Positions 42,923 through 51,115 of a stretch of 64,000 nucleotides of DNA are shown piece after piece (position 1 is the first letter of the stretch; each line of letters opens with the position of its first letter). A program made the position numbers and the translations under genes. The notes beneath the pieces were generated by a model. That model was not told the DNA's origin. It did no database searches and saw nothing but the letters and a program-made list of their open reading frames with translations. This DNA comes from Streptomyces sp. LaPpAH-108 (lineage in GTDB: Bacteria; Actinomycetota; Actinomycetes; Streptomycetales; Streptomycetaceae): NCBI RefSeq assembly GCF_000373625.1, contig NZ_KB891997.1:62001-126000 (forward strand), written 5' to 3'.

Positions 42923-43761
42923 ATGCCGGAACACGAACATACGAGCGACCGCTCCGCCCTGCGCGCCGACTGTGCGCGCTGCTTCGCCCTGTGCTGTGTC
43001 GCGCTGCCGTTCGCCGCCTCCTCCGGCTTCGCCCTGGACAAGCCCGCCGGGAAGCCCTGCCCCCACCTGCGCGGGGACCACCGCTGCGGCATCCACACCG
43101 GGCTGCGCGAGCGGGGCTTCACCGGCTGCACGGTCTACGACTGCTTCGGCGCGGGCCAGCGCGTCTCCCAGGTCACCTTCGGCGGCCGGGACTGGCGCGG
43201 CGGCGAACCAGCCGCGGCTCGGCTGATGTTCGACGTCTTCCCCGTGGTCCGGCGCCTGCACGACTGCTCTGGTACCTCGCCGAGGCACTGGATCTCGACG
43301 CCGCGCGGCCGTTCCACCCCGAGCTGCGCCGAGCACGGGAGCGGACCGAGGAGTTGGCCGGGCGGGAGGCCGAGGAGCTTGCCGCGCTCGATCTCGACGC
43401 CCACTGGTACGAGGTGGCTCAACTCCTTTTGCGCGTAAGCGAGTCGGCCCGGCGCGGGGTCGGCCGGAAGAAGGGCAACGACCGCCGGGGCGCCGATCTG
43501 ATCGGCGCCCGCCTCAAGGGCGCCGACCTGCGTGGGGTCAGTCTGCGCGGGGCCTGTCTGATAGCGGCCGACCTCACGGGGGCCGATCTGCGGGGCGCGG
43601 ATCTGATCGGCGCCGATCTGCGCGACGCTGACCTGACGGACGCCGACCTCACCGGCGCCCTCTTCGTCACCCAGCCGCAGGTCAACGCGGCCAAGGGCGG
43701 CCCGGGTACGCGGCTGCCGGGGTCACTGGTCCGCCCGGTGCACTGGACAACGACCGGCTGA
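42923..43761 (+). pseudogene. Pentapeptide-repeat protein with a frameshift
   Basis: From ATG 42923 the first frame gives a Cys-rich N-terminus (ALRADCARCFALCCVALPFA, CPHLRGDHRCGIHTGL, GFTGCTVYDCFGAGQ) up to VVRRLHD near 43263. Sensible coding then resumes in another frame with LLWYLAEALDLDAARPFHP, ending in pentapeptide repeats (ADLIGARLKGADLRGVSL, ADLTGADLRGADLIG) and stopping at 43761. One missing base in CACGACTGCTCTGG would restore RLHELLWYL. It is either a real single-base deletion or a sequencing error. The intact family is a cytoplasmic protein of about 280 residues with unknown function. The 3' end overlaps the convergent P450 gene by 39 bp. Confidence 0.8.
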
Positions 43762-45372
43762 ACCGGGACCGGGAACGGCCGAACCGGATGCGGGCGGCGC
43801 CGAACCGGCCACGGCCGCTCCCGCCGAGCCCGCACCGGCCCCTGGAGCCGCCGCCCCCGACCCGGCCGCCCCCAACCCGACCACACCCGCCCCCACCTCC
43901 CGCTCGCGCCCCGCAGCCGCCCCCACCCCCGCAGCCCCCCGCCGCTCCAGCCCCAGCCGCAGCCCCTCCGGCATCAGCGTCAGCCGTTCGGTGACCTCCA
44001 GCCGGTAGCCGGGGTCGGGGCGCAGCTCGTAGCGGCGCAGCAGCAGGCCGAGCACGAGCGTCGCCTCGTGCAGGGCGAACTGGCGGCCGATGCAGGCCCG
44101 CGCGCCGGTGCCGAACGGCTTGAAGGTGTGCGGCGCGCGACCGCGTACCGCCTTGGCGTCGAAGCGGTCCGGGTCGAAGCGCTCGGCGTCCTCGCCCCAC
44201 ACCTCGGGATCGCGGTGCAGCAACGGCAGCAGGACCAGCGCCCACGCGCCCCGGCGCATCGGGTGCTCCCCGGCCAGCTCGGTGTCCCGGGTGGCCTCCC
44301 GGGCGTAGGCGGGCGCGGTCGGCCACAGCCGCAGCGACTCGTCGAGGACCCGGCGGACGTACCGCAGCTTGGCGACCTGGTCGTAGCCCGGCTCGGGCGT
44401 GTCGCCCCAGACGCGGTCCACCTCGGCGCGGGCGCGGGCGGCGACCTCCGGGTGCCGGGCGAGGTAGTAGAGGGCGAAGGAGAGTGCGCCCGAGGTCGTC
44501 TCGTGGCCCGCGACCAGGAAGGTGATGACCTGCTTGCGGACGTTCTCCGCCGAGAGCCGTTCCCCGGTGACGGGGTGGGAGGTCTCCAGCATCCGGTCGA
44601 GCAGATCCCCGGTGCCGCCGCCGGAGGCGAGCCGCGCGGCCACCAGCGCGTCGACCGTCCGGTTGAGACGGGCGATGTCGGCCGCGTTGCGCCGGGCGGC
44701 GGTGCGCAGCAGCAGCGGGGCCAGCGGTCCTGGCACACTGTTCAGCCGCTGGGCGTAGGTGAGCGTGCCGACCATCGCCCGGACGAAGGGATGCGGCCGG
44801 TCCCGCTCGAAGGAGCCGAAGTCGTGCCCGAAACCGGTGCGCGCGATGGTCTCCAGGGTCAGCTTGGTCATGTCCCCGGGCACGTCCACGGTGCGCCCGG
44901 CCGCCAGCTCGCCGTCCCAGTGGGCCGTCAGCCGCCCGGCGACCGACAGCATCATGCCGTGGTAGGTCTCCATGGCCTCGCGGCTGAAGCCGGGGGCCAG
45001 CACGTCGTGCGCGAGCTGCCAGTTGGGCTCGTGGTTGTACGCCGTGAACAGGCCGTCCCCGACGACCGGCCGCAGATTGGCGACCCCGAGACCGACGTGC
45101 TTGGCGAAGCGCGACTCGTCGGCGAGGTCCGCGGCGAGCCGCGCGCCCCACACGAACACGAACTCCTTGCCGAACGCCCGCCGCCGGAAGATCGGTCCCA
45201 GCTCGCGCCCGAAGCGCATCGAGTCCTGGAGCGGGCGGCGCCGGTCCACGCCCACCACGTCTCCGACCAGCGGCAGCCGCCGTGCCGGGTGCGGGATGCG
45301 GTCCAGCTCCGGCCAGCCGTGCTCGGCGCTGCGGAACCCCTTCGGCAGCGCGCTCCGCGTCGTCTCCGCCAT
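43723..45372 (-). CDS. CYP102-like cytochrome P450 haem domain without reductase
   Basis: 549 residues, ATG behind AAGGGAG. P450 core: I-helix VAGHETTSGALS, ExxR in DESLRLW and haem loop FKPFGTGARACIGRQFALHE with Cys near 426. The text matches the CYP102 (BM3) haem domain, e.g. GDGLFTAYNHEPNWQLAHD, and closely resembles the P450 half of the fusion at 51185. No flavodoxin/reductase follows; instead a low-complexity Ala/Gly/Pro tail of about 75 residues ends in GRCPVHRADQ. It should need separate redox partners. Fatty-acid-like hydroxylation is inferred. Divergent from a TetR gene, with an 8-bp-arm inverted repeat between them. Confidence 0.9.
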   Translation of the reverse strand: MAETTRSALPKGFRSAEHGWPELDRIPHPARRLPLVGDVVGVDRRRPLQDSMRFGRELGPIFRRRAFGKEFVFVWGARLAADLADESRFAKHVGLGVANLRPVVGDGLFTAYNHEPNWQLAHDVLAPGFSREAMETYHGMMLSVAGRLTAHWDGELAAGRTVDVPGDMTKLTLETIARTGFGHDFGSFERDRPHPFVRAMVGTLTYAQRLNSVPGPLAPLLLRTAARRNAADIARLNRTVDALVAARLASGGGTGDLLDRMLETSHPVTGERLSAENVRKQVITFLVAGHETTSGALSFALYYLARHPEVAARARAEVDRVWGDTPEPGYDQVAKLRYVRRVLDESLRLWPTAPAYAREATRDTELAGEHPMRRGAWALVLLPLLHRDPEVWGEDAERFDPDRFDAKAVRGRAPHTFKPFGTGARACIGRQFALHEATLVLGLLLRRYELRPDPGYRLEVTERLTLMPEGLRLGLERRGAAGVGAAAGREREVGAGVVGLGAAGSGAAAPGAGAGSAGAAVAGSAPPASGSAVPGPGSAGRCPVHRADQ

Positions 45373-45443
45373 GGCGCGATCTCCCTTGATCCAGCGGACG
45401 GTTGTGCCTGCGTTCCCTGCGTGTTATACGCGAGTTCAATAGC

Positions 45444-45474
45444 CCGGTTCAGTCTGGTCCGCTTGTTGAACCGG
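45444..45474. promoter_or_regulatory. Candidate TetR operator between P450 and tetR genes
   Basis: CCGGTTCA (45444-45451) and TGAACCGG (45467-45474) are perfect 8-bp arms 15 bp apart, 20 bp before the TetR ATG and about 70 bp before the P450 ATG. A similar half-site, AGTTCAA, lies at 45433-45439. Position suits autoregulation plus control of the P450 gene. Confidence 0.5.
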
Positions 45475-45493
45475 CGTCAAGTAAGGTGGCCGC

Positions 45494-46099
45494 ATGGCCG
45501 CGAACGAGGGGGAACGCGCCCGGCGCAGACTCAGCACCCAGGAGCGCCGCGAGCAACTGCTCTCGGTCGGCGCCCGGTTGTTCTCCGAGAGTCCGTACGA
45601 CGACGTGTGGATCGAGCGCGTCGCCGAGATCGCCGGGGTCTCGCGCGGACTGCTCTACCACTACTTCCCGAACAAGCGGGACTTCTTCGCGGCGGTCGTC
45701 GAGCGGGAGAGCGAGCGGATGCTGCGCATGACCGCGCCCGTGCCCGGGGTGCCGGTGCGCGCACAGCTCGCCGCCGGGCTGGACACCTATCTGACCTACG
45801 TCGAGACCCACGCCCACGGCTTCCGCGCCTTCCACCGCGCCGACGCGGCCGGTGACCAGGCCGTACGCCGGGTCTACCAGCGGGCGCTCGCCGCCCAGGA
45901 GCGGCAGATCCTCGCCGCGCTCGGCGCCGACCCGGAGTTCGGGCCCGGTTTCGAGGAGGCCGTCTCCGCCCGGCTCGCGGTGCGTGGCTGGCTCGCCTTC
46001 ACCACCGCCGTCTGCCTGGAGTGGCTGCGCGAGGGCACCCCGGACCGCGACGAGGTCCGCGAGCTGTGCGCGCGGGCGCTGCTCGGCGTCATCTCGTAG
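45494..46099 (+). CDS. TetR-family transcriptional regulator
   Basis: 201 residues. N-terminal helix-turn-helix (about 15-65): RREQLLSVGARLFSESPYDD, VAEIAGVSRGLLYHYFPNKR. The C-terminal domain (about 80-200) binds an unknown ligand. Divergent from the P450 gene, with which it shares a short promoter region carrying a palindrome; by analogy with FatR/Bm3R1 next to CYP102 genes in Bacillus, a fatty-acid-type inducer is plausible. Confidence 0.92.
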   Translation: MAANEGERARRRLSTQERREQLLSVGARLFSESPYDDVWIERVAEIAGVSRGLLYHYFPNKRDFFAAVVERESERMLRMTAPVPGVPVRAQLAAGLDTYLTYVETHAHGFRAFHRADAAGDQAVRRVYQRALAAQERQILAALGADPEFGPGFEEAVSARLAVRGWLAFTTAVCLEWLREGTPDRDEVRELCARALLGVIS

Positions 46100-46208
46100 C
46101 ACCCACGGGGTATTTCACAGCTTCCGCACGAGTGCCGAAGTCCTGCCGGGCGGCGGCCGGTTGGCGCGCTCGTGGGAATTCTTTGGTCACCCGTTCGGCG
46201 CGGCGTGG

Positions 46209-46254
46209 TTGGCGTGCGCCCGGATCTTCGATAAGTTAGGCAAGGCTTACCTAA
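46209..46254 (+). promoter_or_regulatory. Promoter with DmdR/IdeR-type iron box
   Basis: TTGGCG (46209-46214) and TAAGTT (46232-46237), 17 bp apart, form the promoter. TTAGGCAAGGCTTACCTAA (46236-46254) overlaps the -10 and differs at few positions from the actinobacterial iron-box consensus TTAGGTTAGGCTAACCTAA. The ribosome-binding site AAGGAGG follows immediately. Repression under iron sufficiency is expected. Confidence 0.88.
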
Positions 46255-46266
46255 GGAGGACTCGGG

Positions 46267-46989
46267 ATGGGTGACACGCAGGACTGGGCGGCCGGACCCG
46301 GAGCGGCGGAGCGGGCGAGGTCGGTCCTCGCGGCCGCGTGGTCGTGCGCGGTGACCGCCGAGGGCGCCCGGGAGGAGTACGTCGGCGCGCACTCCGTGAC
46401 CGAGGACGGCGGGGTGCTGCTCGACGTGCCCGAGGACAGCGCGCTGCACACGGCGGCCCTGTGCGCGCCGCGCGGGGAACCCAGCGCGGTGCTGGAGTTC
46501 GCGGACGTGGCCCCGGTGCCGGTGCGCCAGCGCATCCGGGCCCGGCTCTGGATCGCGGGCTGGCTCTCGCAGGACGGCGGCTCGCTGCACTTCCGGCCCA
46601 CCCGGGTGGTCCTCCGGCTGCCCTCGGGCGCCCAGGTCGTCGGCCTCGACGAGTTCGCCGCCGCCCGGCCCGACCCGCTGGCCCTCGCGGAGGCCCAGCT
46701 GCTCACCCATCTGGCCGACGCCCACCCGGACGCGGTGGAGCGGCTGACCCGCCTGGTGCGGCCCGAGAGCCTGCACGCCGCGACCCGGGTCGCGCCCGTC
46801 GCCGTGGACCGGCACGGCCTGACCCTGCGCATCGAACGCACCCGCGCCCACGGCGACGTACGCCTGGCGTTCCACACCCCCGCCGACGACGTCTCGCAGC
46901 TCACCGAGCGGATGCACGCCCTGCTCACCCAGGCCGCCGCAGCCTGCCCGCGCGCCCTACAGCGGCACCGCGCAGACGGCGACGGGTGA
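46267..46989 (+). CDS. DUF2470-domain protein, iron-regulated (haem-utilisation-like)
   Basis: 240 residues. The N-terminal two-thirds has a split-barrel-like pattern seen in pyridoxamine-oxidase-fold haem-utilisation proteins (VRQRIRARLWIAGWLSQDG, LHFRPTRVVLRLPSGAQVVG). The C-terminal DUF2470 segment (about 140-235) reads LAEAQLLTHLADAHPDAVERL and VDRHGLTLRIERTRAHGDVR. Such proteins are linked to haem binding or degradation, but the His ligand cannot be picked with confidence. The iron box directly over its promoter supports a role when iron is scarce. The 3' end overlaps the convergent lactonase-fold gene by 33 bp. Confidence 0.82.
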   Translation: MGDTQDWAAGPGAAERARSVLAAAWSCAVTAEGAREEYVGAHSVTEDGGVLLDVPEDSALHTAALCAPRGEPSAVLEFADVAPVPVRQRIRARLWIAGWLSQDGGSLHFRPTRVVLRLPSGAQVVGLDEFAAARPDPLALAEAQLLTHLADAHPDAVERLTRLVRPESLHAATRVAPVAVDRHGLTLRIERTRAHGDVRLAFHTPADDVSQLTERMHALLTQAAAACPRALQRHRADGDG

Positions 46990-48210
46990 CGCGAACGGCT
47001 CGCCCGCGAGCCGTAGTTCGCCGCCGTCGACGTGGAGCACGCTGACGGTGCCGGAGCGCTGGTTCGCCGCGAACAGCAGCCGGCCGTCGGGGGACAGCGC
47101 GATCTGCCGGGGAAAGTCCCCCGCCACCGGCACCGTGCCGAGCAGCCGCAGCCGGGCGCCGTCGGCCTCGACGGCGTACCGGGCGACGCTGTTGTCACCC
47201 CGGTTGGCGAGGAACGCGTACGCCCCGTCGGCGCTCACCGCGAACTGCGCCGGATAGTTGGTCACCCCGCCCCGCGAGCCGGTGGACTGCGGGTCACCGA
47301 TCGTCAGCCGCCCGCTCGAGGCGTCGTACGCGCACACGGCCACCGTGTCGTCCACCTCGTTGGCCAGATAGGCGTACCGGCCGCCCGGGTGGAAGGTCAG
47401 ATGGCGTGGCCCCGCACCCGGCCTGGCCGCCGCCCGGGACACCTCGGTGAGCGTGCCGTGCGTGGTGTCCAGGCGGTACGTGTAGACCGTGTCGGTGCCG
47501 AGATCGACCGCGAGGACGTGCTCGCCGTCCGGCGCGGTGAGGAACTGATGTGCGTGCGGGCCCTGTTGACCGGGCCCCGGCGGTGGCGCCGTGTGCGTGA
47601 CCAGCGCGGTGCGCTCACCGGGCGCGCCCGAGGCGTCCAGGGGGTGCACGGCGACGCTGCCCGAGCCGTAGTTCGCGCTCAGCAGCCAGTGCCCGTCCGG
47701 ATGCACCGACACATGGCAGGGAGCCGAACCGCCCGTGCCCCGGCTGCCGACGACCTCGCCGTCCGCGAGCCGTACGGCGGTCACCGCGCCGTCCTCGCGC
47801 TCGTCCACCGCGTACAGCGTGCGGCCGTCCGGGTGCACGGCCAGGAACGACGGGTCGGACACCGCCGCCAGCACGCCCGCGCCGGTGACGGCGCCGGTCG
47901 CCGGGTCGTACGACGCCTTGCCGATGCCCTTGCCGCCGTTCTCGCCCGAGGTGTAGGTGCCGAGGTAGAGGGGGCGGGGGCCGGTGTCGGCGCGGTGCGC
48001 GCTGCGGCTCCCGGCGGGGGACGTCCCGGCGTCTGCCGGAGTGCCGTCCGGCGCGGTGCCGTCCGCGCCGGGCTCCTGGGGTGGCGCCGGGGAGGGCACC
48101 GCCACCACGGCCGCCGCGCCCGCCAGGGCGCCGACGAACCGGCGCCTGTTCCAGCCGCCGCGCGCCTGTGCGTCCGCGGTCCCGTCCTCGGCGTCGTCCG
48201 TGCCGTACAT
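46957..48210 (-). CDS. Exported lactonase-family (6-phosphogluconolactonase-type, seven-bladed propeller) protein
   Basis: 417 residues, ATG behind GAGG. An N-terminal twin-arginine-like signal, NRRRFVGALAGAAAVVAVPS, is followed by a low-complexity linker to about 75. The beta-propeller starts at PLYLGTYTSGENGGKG and repeats VHPDGRTLYAVDE, VHPDGHWLLSANYGSGSVAV, PDGEHVLAVDLGTDTVYTY, HPGGRYAYLANEVDDTV, SADGAYAFLANRGDNSVARY and SPDGRLLFAANQRSGTVSV. This is the Pgl/lactonase (PF10282) pattern. Export makes a pentose-phosphate role unlikely; extracellular lactone hydrolysis or simple binding are alternatives. Confidence 0.88.
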   Translation of the reverse strand: MYGTDDAEDGTADAQARGGWNRRRFVGALAGAAAVVAVPSPAPPQEPGADGTAPDGTPADAGTSPAGSRSAHRADTGPRPLYLGTYTSGENGGKGIGKASYDPATGAVTGAGVLAAVSDPSFLAVHPDGRTLYAVDEREDGAVTAVRLADGEVVGSRGTGGSAPCHVSVHPDGHWLLSANYGSGSVAVHPLDASGAPGERTALVTHTAPPPGPGQQGPHAHQFLTAPDGEHVLAVDLGTDTVYTYRLDTTHGTLTEVSRAAARPGAGPRHLTFHPGGRYAYLANEVDDTVAVCAYDASSGRLTIGDPQSTGSRGGVTNYPAQFAVSADGAYAFLANRGDNSVARYAVEADGARLRLLGTVPVAGDFPRQIALSPDGRLLFAANQRSGTVSVLHVDGGELRLAGEPFASPVAVCAVPL

Positions 48211-48307
48211 CCCGTGCCTCAGCCGCCCCTCGGTGCTCTCACGCCCCGTACGTCACGGCCACCTTGACGCGGGGCGCCCCGCGAAAGCAAGACGGGCCGG
48301 TCGGGCG

Positions 48308-48339
48308 GGCCAGTCGGCCAGTCGGCCAGTCGGCCAGTC
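48308..48339. repeat. Four tandem copies of GGCCAGTC
   Basis: GGCCAGTC is repeated perfectly four times (48308-48315, 48316-48323, 48324-48331, 48332-48339) just beyond the 3' end of the exporter-like gene. It may vary in copy number between strains. No function is evident. Confidence 0.95.
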
Positions 48340-48354
48340 GGTCGGGCGGACCGG

Positions 48355-49599
48355 TCAGCGCCCGGCGCCCGTGCGGTTGCGCCACAGATCCTCCTGGATG
48401 CCCAGCCGTTCGCGCAGCCGGTTCATCCGGGGCAGCCGCGCCCGCTGCTGCCGGGCCACCCGGTCCAGCTCCTCCAGCAGACGGCGGCTGCGGTGCTCGG
48501 TGTCCATCTCGTCGATGATGCGGCTCACCTCGACCAGGACCGCGCCCATCAGCTGCCAGTTGGCCCAGTCCGCGCCGATCTCCTGCTTGATCTGCTCCGC
48601 GAGCCGGTCGCGGGTGGCCGCCGCGGTGTGCAGCTCCGCCGTGAGCCGGGCCTCCGCGGACTCGGCGTTCGCGCTGAGGTCGGTGGTGACCAGCACCGCG
48701 AAGCTCACCACCGCGTCCGCGACCTCGGACAGCACCTGCTGCACGGTCGCCCCGATCGGCGGCGGGAACAGCTCCCGGCCGCCCCGCGCCTTGGCCAGGT
48801 CGGTGAAGGAGCGGGCCATGACGCGCAGGACGACCGTGCAGATCTCCAGCGTGTCGAGGCCGGTGCGCAGCACCACCCGGTGCAGCAGCCCCTCCTTGAC
48901 GCGCGGGTTGAGCCGCAGACTGTCCTCGGCCTGCCGCAGCGAGGCGTCCACCTCGATGATCTCGTGGTCCATCCGGCGGGCCTCGTGCAGCCGCTCGGCC
49001 GCCTGCTGCCAGGGGACGGCGCTCGCGGCCTCCTCACCCATCCGGAGCATCAACTGCCGTAGCTTGCGGGCCAGACCATCGATCGAGCGGCCCGCCTCGT
49101 CCACCCACACCGGCGGCGGCAGCAGCAGATTGCACGCCATGCCCGTGATGGCGCCGATCAGCGTCTCCACGATCCGCGCCCACGCCGTGAAGCCGACGGT
49201 GGTCACCCCGAGCACCAGCATGGCGCTGATCGCCACCTCGACCACGTACTCGTGCACGCGCACCAGATGGCCCACCGTCAGCGCGGACACGATCAGCAGC
49301 GCCAGGCTCCACCAGGTCAGCCCGACCAGCAGGCTGAAGATGATGGCGACCACGACCCCCGCGACCACCGCGTTCACCCGGCGGATGCCGTTGGTGAGCG
49401 TGGCGTAGAAGGTGACCTGGACGACCAGGAGCGCGGTCAGGGGCGAGGTCAGCGGGGCGGGTTCGGGGCTGAGCCGGAGCGCGACGACATAGGCGATCGT
49501 CGCCGCGAAGGCCGACCGCAGCGTCTGCACGACCACCGGCTCACGGCGGCGCGCGATCAGGCGCCGCAGCCCGGCTGTCCACTTCCGTACGTCTGGCAT
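48355..49599 (-). CDS. Aromatic-acid-exporter-like (FUSC/ArAE) membrane protein
   Basis: 414 residues. The N-terminal half has six hydrophobic segments (about 25-160), including RSAFAATIAYVVALRLS and LTALLVVQVTFYATLTNGIRR (in parts: LTALLVVQVTFYATL and TNGIRR), typical of FUSC/ArAE proteins. The C-terminal half (about 175-410) is a long cytoplasmic helical domain rich in Arg, Glu and Leu. Likely proton-driven efflux of aromatic or other organic acids, but substrate unknown. Lies between two P450 loci, which fits detoxification, though no operon link is visible. Confidence 0.85.
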   Translation of the reverse strand: MPDVRKWTAGLRRLIARRREPVVVQTLRSAFAATIAYVVALRLSPEPAPLTSPLTALLVVQVTFYATLTNGIRRVNAVVAGVVVAIIFSLLVGLTWWSLALLIVSALTVGHLVRVHEYVVEVAISAMLVLGVTTVGFTAWARIVETLIGAITGMACNLLLPPPVWVDEAGRSIDGLARKLRQLMLRMGEEAASAVPWQQAAERLHEARRMDHEIIEVDASLRQAEDSLRLNPRVKEGLLHRVVLRTGLDTLEICTVVLRVMARSFTDLAKARGGRELFPPPIGATVQQVLSEVADAVVSFAVLVTTDLSANAESAEARLTAELHTAAATRDRLAEQIKQEIGADWANWQLMGAVLVEVSRIIDEMDTEHRSRRLLEELDRVARQQRARLPRMNRLRERLGIQEDLWRNRTGAGR

Positions 49600-49672
49600 C
49601 CCTTGCCCTGTTCCCTTTCCGGGCGGGCGGTGAACGGGGCCGAAAGAGGACCGTTCGTGTGACGTGTGCGAC

Positions 49673-50167
49673 TCACGTGTACAGCTGGTCCACGAACGCC
49701 GCCAGGTTGGCGTCGGCCCGGTCGATCTGCTCCTGCACGGTCAGACTCTCCTCGAAGCGGGAGCCGGAGTCGGGCACCTTCCGGCCGCGCACGTACAGGG
49801 AGCACGCCAGATCGGCGCACATGTACACGCCGACCGAGTTGCCCTCGCGCCCGGCCGGGCCCGCCTTGCGGGCCGTCATCAGGGAGACCCCGCCGCCGCG
49901 ATGGGTCGTCAGGCACACCGAGCACATGCTGCGGTGCAGGAAGCCGTGGCGCGCGGGCGGGAAGCGCAGGGCCACCCCGGCGAGGCCCCCCGCGCGCTCC
50001 ACGACCAGATAGCTGCGGTCGGGCGCCCCGGGATCGCGCCAGCCGAGGAAGTCGAGGTCGTCCCAGGGGCGTTCGGCCAGGTCGCGCGGGACCGCCAGCC
50101 GTTTGGCCTCGCCCTTGGAGCAGTTGATGAACGAGGCGCGGATGTCCTGCTCGGTGAGCGGTCGCAT
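49673..50167 (-). CDS. FBP-domain (elongation factor G-binding) zinc protein
   Basis: 164 residues, ATG behind GAAGGGG. The C-terminal zinc-finger pattern is present: SMCSVCLTTHRGGG (Cys-x2-Cys) and VGVYMCADLACSLYVRGRK (Cys-x4-Cys). N-terminal INCSKGEAKRL is also characteristic. Related FusB-type proteins free EF-G from the ribosome and confer fusidic acid resistance; in actinobacteria the native role is unproven. Monocistronic, with a short palindrome over its likely -10. Confidence 0.88.
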   Translation of the reverse strand: MRPLTEQDIRASFINCSKGEAKRLAVPRDLAERPWDDLDFLGWRDPGAPDRSYLVVERAGGLAGVALRFPPARHGFLHRSMCSVCLTTHRGGGVSLMTARKAGPAGREGNSVGVYMCADLACSLYVRGRKVPDSGSRFEESLTVQEQIDRADANLAAFVDQLYT

Positions 50168-50195
50168 GAGGGGCCCTTCGGTACGGCTCGGGTGA

Positions 50196-50212
50196 ACCTA
50201 GGGGGTCTAGGT
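50196..50212. promoter_or_regulatory. Palindrome over the FBP gene promoter
   Basis: ACCTAG (50196-50201), five bases, CTAGGT (50207-50212): perfect 6-bp arms about 30 bp before the ATG. On the minus strand TAGGTT fits a -10 hexamer, so a bound repressor would block the start. The region is AT-richer than its surroundings. Confidence 0.4.
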
Positions 50213-50302
50213 GTATGGAGAGCATATGTAGGCGAGAGGGGAGTGGCGAATGGTTTTCGCGGTGCCCTTCACCGGCGCCCTTCACCGGCGCCGGTCGCCG
50301 TC

Positions 50303-50977
50303 CTACGGCGTCCCGGCCCGCTTGGTCCCGGACTGCTCCGGCCCGGAACCCCGCGCCTCCGGCGGCCACACCCCCGGCACCAGCACCCCCAGAGCGTAGG
50401 CGCGGGCGATCAGCTCGGTGCGGTTGGCCGCGTGCCAGCGGGCCGACAGACGGCGCAGATGGTAGGCGACGCCGTCCCGGCTCAGGCCCAGCTCACGGGC
50501 GGCCCGGTCCGTGGTGGCGCCCCCGGCCAGCAGGGCGAGGACCCGGCCCTCGGTCTCCGTGACCCGCGCGGGCTCCGGGCCCCGCCGTACGCCCCGCTCC
50601 CCGCGTACCCGCAGCATCACCAGGAGTGCCGGGGTCGCGTCCACGCTGTCGCTCACCGGGTCCGCCGTCAGCTCCCCGAAGCGCTCCGCGCCGCCCGGCG
50701 CGCTCCAGCTGACCGAGACCTCGTAGCGCGAGCGGTGCCGCAGCCGCAGCGCCTCGGCGATCCGCTCCACCTGGCCCGTCTCCCGGGGCCGGAACACGCT
50801 CAGCACGTCCCGCCCGCGCAGCTGCCCCGGGGTCGTCCCGCACTCGGCCGCCATCGCCGGGTTCGCCAGCAGCACCGTGCCGTACACATCACAGACGGCG
50901 ACGGGCATCGGCACCCGGTCGAAGAGGGTGAGGGCACGGTTGCGCCACACCACGCCGTCCGTCCGCCCCAGGTCCAT
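50303..50977 (-). CDS. PAS-LuxR transcriptional regulator
   Basis: 224 residues from ATG 50975-50977, chosen because GGGAGG lies six bases upstream; in-frame ATGs further up are less well placed. PAS domain about 10-125 (FDRVPMPVAVCDVYGTVLLA NP, written in parts: FDRVPMPVAVCDVYG, TVLLANP). LuxR-type helix-turn-helix about 140-200: VTETEGRVLALLAGGATTDR, AARELGLSRDGVAYHLRRLS. No receiver domain, so it senses directly, not through a histidine kinase. Divergent from the CYP102 fusion, which it may control. Confidence 0.87.
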   Translation of the reverse strand: MDLGRTDGVVWRNRALTLFDRVPMPVAVCDVYGTVLLANPAMAAECGTTPGQLRGRDVLSVFRPRETGQVERIAEALRLRHRSRYEVSVSWSAPGGAERFGELTADPVSDSVDATPALLVMLRVRGERGVRRGPEPARVTETEGRVLALLAGGATTDRAARELGLSRDGVAYHLRRLSARWHAANRTELIARAYALGVLVPGVWPPEARGSGPEQSGTKRAGTP

Positions 50978-51087
50978 CCGGTGCCTCCCGCTGTGCAAAG
51001 CCAGTCCCATCCAAGACGAAAGCACAGGTCAGCGGCAACTTACGGGCCTCGGAAGCGCGCGGTGCGCAAGCCCTTCCGGCCACTTTC

Positions 51088-51115
51088 CACTGCACGATCG
51101 TGTAGTGCCATGGCA
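51088..51115. promoter_or_regulatory. Adjacent palindromes upstream of the CYP102 gene
   Basis: CACTGCACGATCGTGTAGTG (51088-51107) is a 20-bp palindrome with one mismatched pair; TGCCATGGCA (51106-51115) is a perfect 10-bp palindrome overlapping its end. They lie 70-97 bp before the P450 ATG and 110-140 bp before the divergent LuxR start. Likely regulator sites. Confidence 0.45.

Noticed and set aside
43500..43680. Short repeats in the pentapeptide gene as a possible CRISPR or minisatellite
   Set aside because: The periodicity is 15 bp and encodes the A(D/N)LXX pentapeptide; there are no spacers.
50303..50977. PAS-LuxR protein as the OsdR/DosR regulator of the stress-protein boxes
   Set aside because: It lacks the receiver domain of DosR-type response regulators and is 25 kb away, beside a P450 gene.
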